Source: Macrostomum hystrix (taxonomy: Eukaryota > Platyhelminthes > Macrostomidae). Taken from it: DNA of 64,000 nt. Made by a program: the position numbers and the translations under genes. Positions 58,301 to 64,000 of this stretch are shown in pieces. The DNA is taken from the NCBI GenBank assembly GCA_950097015.1, contig CATNEN010000001.1:12112001-12176000 (forward strand), written 5' to 3'. Each line of letters opens with the position of its first letter. Within the stretch, counting starts at the first letter, position 1. The notes beneath the pieces were generated by a model. It had not been told where the DNA came from. It saw only the letters and a list, made by a program, of their open reading frames with translations, and searched no databases.

Positions 58301-61300
58301 CGATTATGAGTTTAGTCTATAGGTGCAAAAACACTGAAAGCGATGTCACTTACGCGTTACATCCGCAGGCAGTCCAATGGTTATTGAAGCAAACAACACT
58401 GACGGCTTCGTGGTTACTGCAATATTAATATGATGTAAGATTCGAATTGTGGTCGTGGTGCAAAATCGATATAGTATTTAGACTGGCGGTAAATATTAAG
58501 AGCGTCATACTTTTCAGACAGTTTCTAGCCCCGGGAGCTGCTGTGAAGCCCGCATCGCAGACGCACTCTGTGTGGTATCCGTCGCAAACGCCTGGGAAGC
58601 AAAGATTGTGCTCGCGCCTCCAGGAGCAGGTCTCTGCAATTAGCAGCATTGGGGCATTGTGTCTAATTTCTCTTTGCCCATTCGCCTTCAGTTTTGCAAA
58701 ACTAAACTCACTCACCAATGCACTGCTTGCGGTTACTGGTAAGAATATAAGCCCGGCCCTTTGGTCCATGGTCGTAGAGACACCCCTGGCAGGTATTGTC
58801 GTGTGGGTTAGTGCAGTACGTCAGCGCGCAGAACCTGATCTGCGGACAAACTGAAAACAGTTTTTTGAACAGATGGTTGGAAATATAATATTAATTAATT
58901 ATACAGAACTCATGATTAAAACGCACGGTCGCAACGAGGACTATAGTGCGTTGGATTGCAGTTTATGCAGTGGTCAGGACGCGCACAAGTGCCCCCATTC
59001 GGGCAGTACTGAACTCGGCCAAAGCATATGGCTGCAATCAGGATTGGTTGCTTGTTAGAATCGAAAATTGATTCTAGTGTATTTGCTACAATAATGAAAT
59101 GTAAATGTGAGAGAATCTCACGTCGATAGCAGCCCGACTCTCCGGAGTGTCGAGTCCAGCCAGGGCAGCAGTCATGGTACCATTCGTCAGTAACGTACGA
59201 TTTTAGTCTTCTGATCCACCACCAACCTGTCCTGTTTAGTGTTTGCGTTTGGAAAACAGTGCATAGAAACTCAATTCTTAAAACCTATTATTTGCCTGGA
59301 ATCCAGATATGTACTTATAAAGCGTTTGATTCAAATTAGACAGGAACAGGGGCTGTTTTGGCAAAAAGATTTCAACCTGCGATAGTTTTTTATAAATTCG
59401 TTGGTACTCGTATTACAAGGCTTCTATGGTTCGCAGTCAGTCTTTGGAATCATTAACATTTTAGACATCATTAACAGAACAAATTTCTAATCCTGTTGAT
59501 AGAATAAGAGGGATGTTATTAATGCAGATAATTATGAACCTTTTTGAGTGTCAAGTGGTGAGTGAATGAATGTAAGCGATTGACACTGCCAATGAGACGC
59601 TTACAAGAATTGAGGGTTCAAGACCGATAGGGAGTTAGTGGGTAAACTACTCGTAGAATAGCTTGGAAATGTCCATGATTTGCTATAGTGCAATGACAAT
59701 TTTCGGGGTAGAAAAGTGGACTTTTTTCAGACATCAATATTTTTCTTCGCTAAACAGAAAAAGTGTTGCATTAAAATATTTTTTAGCTTTTTATTTTTAT
59801 TTTGAAATTTATACCTGTACTACTTACTGATTAAAACAAGAAAGGAACAAGAGAGGAACAAGGTACAATTAAATTCTTTATATAGCATTTTTTATCTTGA
59901 TATTTTGTGGTGCAAGCCTATATTTTCATACTATCCTGTAAAATAGTGCAATACAATCTATATTTTTTCGATTTACGAGAACTTGCAAATACGCTTCAGA
60001 ACATTGTATTCGCTTGACTCAATGACTTGCGTACACGGCGAGGCGCATTTGCAAGGCTTACAGAGGTATAACGGTTTATCGAGGGGAAGCATAAATTATT
60101 AACGTGGTAGCATGACTTATCGATGGGGTAGCAGGACTTATCGATGGGGTAGCATGACTTATCGAGGTGTAGTGCAAATTATCGAGAGGGCAGCAAAACG
60201 TTTTGAGGGGAAAGCATGAATTATCAAAGGGTAAAATGAATTATCGAGAAAGAAGCATGAATGATCGAGGGGAAAGCATCAATGATCGATTGGGAACCAT
60301 GATTTATCGATGTGAAGCATGAATTATCGAGTCGGTAGCCTGAATTATAGAAAGGGTGGCATGATTTATCCAGGAAAAAAGTGGCGTGCTTTTAAAGGCA
60401 GTAGCATGATTTATTGAGGTGTAAAATGATTTAGCAAGGGATAGCATGCTTTATTCAGTGTGTAGCATGATTTATCGAAGGGGCAGCATAAATTATCGGG
60501 GGTATAAAGGATTATCGAAGGAGTATTATGAATTATAGAGGGGTAGCAGTAGGGGTAGGGGTACCCCATTCGATAAGGGGTACCTTATCGAAAGAATAGC
60601 ATGATTTATCGAAAGAATAGCATGATTTATCGAAAGGGTAGCATGATTTATCGAAAGGGTAGCATGATTTATCGAAAGAATAGCATGATTTATCGAAAGG
60701 GTAGCATGATTTATCGAAAGAATAGCATGATTTATCGAAAGGGTAGCATGATTTATCGAAAGGGTAGCATGATTTATCGAAAGGGTAGCATGATTTATCG
60801 AAAGGGTAGCATGATTTATCGAAAGGGTAGCATGATTTATCGAAAGGGTAGCATGATTTACCGAAAGAATAGCATGATTTATCGAAAGGGTAGCATGATT
60901 TATCGAAAGGGTAGCATGATTTATCGAAAGAATAGCATGATTTATCGAAAGGGTAGCATGATTTATCGAAAGAATAGCATGATTTATCGAAAGGGTAGCA
61001 TGATTTATCGAAAGGGTAGCATGATTTATCGAAAGGGTAGCATGATTTATCGAAAGGGTAGCATGATTTATCGAAAGGGTAGCATGATTTATCGTAATAA
61101 TAGCATGATTTATCGTAATAATAGCATGATTAATCGATAGAGTAGCAGTTTGACATACTGAAAAACGTTTGTACTTGAACAGACTGGGCTTTTATATTTC
61201 TCAATGTTAGCGAGACCTCTCCTCCTCCTTTCTATCCCTGAAAACTGCAGCCTATATATTTTCAACCCTTGTCTCGACTTCGATCAAAATGCCGCTTTCT

Positions 61301-62152
61301 TTGCATCTAGCTCCAAAGTTTATCGGTATCTACTTGTGTTTTGCAGAATGCAGTTCAAATTTAAGCACCAGTTTTGCTACTGCTTCTTTTTCTTGTAATC
61401 TTCAATTATCCACAGTTAAAAACATAGGTAACTGTTTGTTCTTATTTTTCTTTTTTTAGGTTTTTTTGGGTACAATTAACTGTCAATAGTAAGCTCTTTT
61501 GATTGGCCACTGTCAAAGCAAATGTTTGTTAGCTTTATTAGTCTTCTCGCTCTGAGAAAAAATAGAATATAAAGCAAAATTATCGAGGGGGGCAGCATAA
61601 ATTATTGAGGGGGTCGGATTTATCGAGGAAATAGGTAGCGTGTTTTTAGGGGGGTGGCATAGTTGCTAGTTTGGTTTCTAAAGTTTGGCACAGAGGCCGA
61701 TGTTTCTTGTAAAATTATCTCCCTGATTGAGCCGAATGGAGTCCTTACACTTTAAGAGATAATTGACTTCATTTTCTACATCTGAGCGACACTTTGTGCA
61801 GATCCTATCATCGTAGGGAATTCTAGGTCTGTCTTACAGTCCATGCATGTTCCAAATAACTGATTAATCATTTTTCGCAAACCCGACAACTTGAAACGAA
61901 AAACAAACTTTACACTAATTGAAACTTACCTTCGATAGTACTGCGTCACGTGCCGGTGATATCTGCACAAGTTGTTCCTAGTCAACCTGTGTTCAATTCT
62001 GGTGGTGTTGACCCGCTCGCCCAGAATATCAGCCGAGGCGTATTCATAGTCGTCGTGTCCACTTGACAGCGGCTCGAAGTCGAGGTCGTCCGCGTCGGGA
62101 ATCATCGTCTCATTGAAGCCCAGGCAGCAGCTACCAACCAAGCAAGGGTCAA
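45968..62152 (-). CDS. Giant secreted modular protein: EMI, EGF-like and FN3-like repeats
   Basis: About 34 minus-strand exons and 3,440 residues; exon coordinates are in the four block entries. Every junction but one joins in phase with GT-AG sites. From N to C: acidic linker, EMI domain, Cys-rich EGF-like modules, a large central domain, then more than a dozen ~100-residue repeats of fibronectin-III type. Typical repeat motifs are W-x-G-F-x-D-P-x-S-G-I and Y-x-V-x-V-R-A-x-N-x-A-G-L. One galactose-binding-like domain lies near the C-terminus, and no transmembrane segment is present. It is likely an extracellular adhesion or matrix protein. The first exon is unresolved. A signal-peptide-like exon at 62251-62211 (MLLVRLILLSLAF) has good splice sites but ends in phase 2, where phase 1 is needed. 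The join 50648/50594 is also out of phase. Confidence 0.88.
49436..55135 (-). other. Block 3 of the giant gene: FN3-like repeats
   Basis: Exons 55135-54988, 54902-54690, 54459-54309, 54221-53938, 53837-53652, 53550-53295, 53215-52995, 52918-52781, 52698-52426, 52340-52005, 51934-51709, 51640-51047, 50895-50648, 50594-50389, 50307-50057, 49989-49660 and 49579-49436. Repeats usually span two exons, with introns between or inside beta-strand motifs such as V-N-K-A-G|L. Clear units: W-E-A-F-D-N-I-S-G-L, W-N-A-G-D-F-L-D-P-E-S, W-T-D-F-H-D-P-H-S, W-S-V-S-D-K-D-S-G-I, W-V-G-F-H-D-P-H-S-G-L. One donor (gtcggt after 52781) is weak. Confidence 0.83.
55253..57939 (-). other. Block 2 of the giant gene: central domain
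   Basis: Exons 57939-57787, 57703-57330, 57177-56974, 56884-55994 and 55896-55253. It begins with a ~170-residue segment (I-N-W-S-A-T-S...G-F-V-L-S-G-A) that I do not recognise. An acidic region (N-D-E-S-E-E-A-R-R-N) and a domain with G-V-W-W-L-R-R-L-D-G-E-V-A-F follow. The first recognisable repeats are W-T-A-S-D-L-H-S-G-L and W-S-G-F-F-D-P-E-S-G-I-R-L-Y. Confidence 0.8.
59232..60059. other. First part of the large EMI intron
   Basis: AT-rich intron sequence without recognised features. Confidence 0.5.
60060..60590. repeat. Degenerate 21-bp agcatgatttatcgag repeats
   Basis: Loose tandem units inside the large EMI intron, grading into the regular array that follows. Confidence 0.85.
60591..61140. 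repeat. Regular 21-bp minisatellite inside an intron
   Basis: About 26 units of atgatttatcgaaagggtagc. Two main variants (aaaGGGtagc and aaaGAAtagc) are interspersed. Because 21 is a multiple of three and one plus-strand frame has no stop, a 179-codon open frame of M-I-Y-R-K-(G/N)-S heptads results. It lies antisense in an intron. Confidence 0.95.
61240..61570 (+). repeat. Interspersed module R1, copy 3
   Basis: Follows the 21-bp array exactly as copy 1 does; shares cctatatat, ttttgcagaatgcagttcaa, cacagttaaaaaca and aaatgtttgttag. More 21-bp units (ttatcgaggggg) follow at 61575-61660. Confidence 0.75.
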
Positions 62153-62210
62153 CTAGAGACAATGGTATCTTTCTTTAGGATATAAACTAGAACTCAGACA
62201 AGTGACTCAC

Positions 62211-62251
62211 CAGAAAGCCAAAGACAACAGAATTAAGCGAACCAATAGCAT
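62211..62251 (-). CDS. Candidate signal-peptide exon of the giant gene
   Basis: ATG at 62251 encodes MLLVRLILLSLAF and ends at a consensus donor (gtgagt). Position and character fit a first exon, but its end phase (2) does not match the next exon (needs 1). Either a base is wrong or missing here, or the true first exon lies elsewhere. Confidence 0.4.
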
Positions 62252-63878
62252 GACGGACGTCCAACTTGTGTCCGTCAGTTGGAATTGTTCTGCTTTGAGA
62301 TGAAAAACTAAATCAGTAGTATGAACTAAATCAATAAAAAATTCGCTGTTGTTCTGGATTGGTCTGTCTACTAATTTTGTGAAAACTTTGTTTTTTTTGC
62401 CACCCTATCTTGAAAAGACACAGTGAGATCTTATCCTTTTTAAAGTAATGAATACCTTATTTTCGTCTAGCTGATAATCACTCTCAGATTGGAGAAGCTC
62501 GAGATTTAAAAAATATTTTATTACTGTTTTCTTAACGATCAGAAACATTTTATTCAGGTCCAACAAGACGGCACGATAGAACTTTAGTGGCCTATCTGTA
62601 AACAATCTTTCGGCTTCTGTGCCCGATTCTTTTAGTGCAAAAACGACTTGCCTTCAACTTTTCGCTGCGGCCTGAGGCTATGTGCTGACACGGGAAGACA
62701 CATTACTGCCTACCGCTGCTCTCCAAAGCTTTAACTAAATTTTACTAATCAAGACCTTCGTTATCACAGCTGCTGCTGGTGGCACTGGAGTCGCGCTTTT
62801 GTCCCTCGAGACTAATCTAAAAGTACAGTGACACGGGCACGTGTGGGATTGCACGTCGCGACATTCGCGCCATATCTACAGGCCAAGTTTTATCACATTT
62901 TGAGCATACCAGCTTTTTCTGTCACTAGTATTGGTCTTCGATTCCGTATACAGTTGTTAGAAAACTTAGCAAAGAATTTGTTTAAAATTTCAGTAAAGTC
63001 TAAACGCAATTAGAGCTCAGATTAACTCGTTTAGTCTTCTGCTGGACTCTATCATGAGATCTCAAACTTTTTAAATAGTTGTACTTTCTAAAAGGTTAAT
63101 ATAATAGGGCTTGAAATGTTACAGTGTCTATCAGTCTCTGCATTCTGATTAGAATCTATAAAACGAATAGTGAGTCAATAATAAGCTGATCTTTGCAATC
63201 TGGATTCACAAAGCTCCCGAAAATGTTTTCCAGAATTAGACACGTTTGCTAAAAGGAATACATTTCCCTTCCGGAATTTAAACGGCTTAGTCGCAGGCTC
63301 GTGTAGACTAGAAAATCCCCGTCGTGAAATTAAATTGCAAAAATCTAATTTCTAAACCTTTAATTTTGTCTTTAGAAAGTAAAAAATCATATTTTTATCA
63401 AATAGAAAACTAAATGACAACGACTTTTTTCTGACTTGTGGAACTGGTGCTGAACAACTTTGATGTACTTCTTGAAAAGTCTGTTCTATTTGAATTTCAC
63501 CCGATCTTTCAAAGTCCAGTTTTTCTACATTTCAAAACAATAGTTTTCCTACAGCGTGTGCATGCGATCCTTATTATGATGTAAAAACAGCGAATAAAAA
63601 AATTATTTCTAATACCAAAACTATCCGGCAAATCACAGAAAACATGCTTTTCAAATTTTATTATACATAATGGTCGTCATCACATAACGATCCGAATCAA
63701 GGTGCATTCTTAGAAATGTTTTTTATCATGAACGCAATTAATTTGCCCGACGCCAACAAACCTTCCCACTGTCTAATTTCCATTTAAAAACTGTAAAAAA
63801 GTACTTCGAAAACAAAATACGAGTGCATGAACTAGAGATTGTAAAGTTCAGAAAAAATCAAGGTAAAGTAAATTATTT
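62252..63878. other. Intergenic region between two tandem copies of the giant gene
   Basis: AT-rich; no repeat array or coding exon recognised. It would hold the promoter of the first copy and the 3' flank of the second. Confidence 0.5.
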
Positions 63879-64000
63879 TTAGACAACCACCTCCTGGTAC
63901 ACGGAGGAAGCCAGCCCAGCATTGCTGATGGCGGTCACTCTCACGTACAGCTTCTTCTCTGCCGGGTTGATTGCCTTTAGCAGCAGGCTGGGCTCCTTAG
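63879..64000 (-). CDS. Last exon (partial) of a second copy of the giant gene
   Basis: Nearly identical to 45968-46089, with the same stop codon and the C-terminal Y-Q-E-V-V-V. A handful of substitutions are seen, of which M to I and Q to K are non-silent. The copy continues beyond the window, in the same orientation. Confidence 0.93.
   Translation of the reverse strand, partial: KEPSLLLKAINPAEKKLYVRVTAISNAGLASSVYQEVVV

Larger units (their letters stand above)
58191..62152 (-). other. Block 1 of the giant gene: EMI domain and EGF-like modules
   Basis: Exons 62152-61930, 59231-59122, 59031-58927, 58850-58716, 58633-58511, 58416-58354 and 58268-58191. The EMI domain begins at N-L-C-R-Y-H-R-H-V-T in the first exon and ends in Y-H-D-C-C-P-G-W-T in the second; a ~2.7-kb intron splits it. 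EGF-like or related Cys-rich modules follow (C-P-N-G-G-T-C-A-R-P; C-F-P-G-V-C-D-G-Y-H-T-E-C-V-C-D-A-G-F). The exons from 59031 to 58191 are all symmetric phase 1-1, the classic class for shuffled extracellular modules. Confidence 0.87.

Overview
The window is nuclear DNA of an invertebrate animal. Genes are split by short GT-AG introns (mostly 50-250 bp), coding exons are GC-rich and flanks AT-rich. It holds a Notch-pathway CSL gene, a class A GPCR exon, secreted M12B metalloproteases, an EMI/EGF/FN3-like giant gene, and Ty3/gypsy, hAT, Crypton, LINE and tRNA-SINE sequences. Repeat density would suit a free-living flatworm or another lophotrochozoan, but the phylum cannot be fixed from this sequence alone.

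Layout. 1-3.6 kb: 17-bp satellite blocks, the last exon of a GPCR, and a decayed hAT element. 4.8-5.7 kb: a broken Crypton tyrosine-recombinase transposon. 6.7-8.8 kb (minus): a two-exon RBPJ/Su(H)/CSL gene. 10-41.6 kb: a cluster of seven M12B metalloprotease copies, called MP1, MP2, MP3, MP4, MP5, MP7 and MP8 here (the label MP6 is not used). MP1 and MP2 lie on the minus strand; MP3, MP4, MP5 and MP7 on the plus strand; MP8 is a minus-strand pseudogene. MP1-MP2 and MP4-MP5 form an inverted duplication around MP3, and MP7 is a further direct copy of MP4. All six intact genes share one four-exon structure that begins with a 13-nt coding exon. Between MP4 and MP5 lie an apparently intact Ty3/gypsy element (identical 254-bp LTRs, 5-bp target duplication), a decayed gypsy, a LINE fragment, a SINE and 21-bp minisatellites. 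MP8 is split by a non-autonomous hAT element with 15-bp inverted ends and an 8-bp target duplication.

42.7-44.2 kb: a 20-bp tandem array and a small secreted cysteine-rich peptide gene. 45.9-62.2 kb (minus): a gene of about 34 exons for a secreted protein of about 3,400 residues, with an EMI domain, EGF-like modules and many fibronectin-III-like repeats. The last 122 bases are the final exon of a second, tandem copy of it.

The metalloproteases, the cysteine-rich peptide and the large modular protein are all secreted or predicted to be. Together they look like an extracellular-matrix or secretory-effector neighbourhood expanded by duplication and gene conversion. No coordinated function can be shown from sequence alone.
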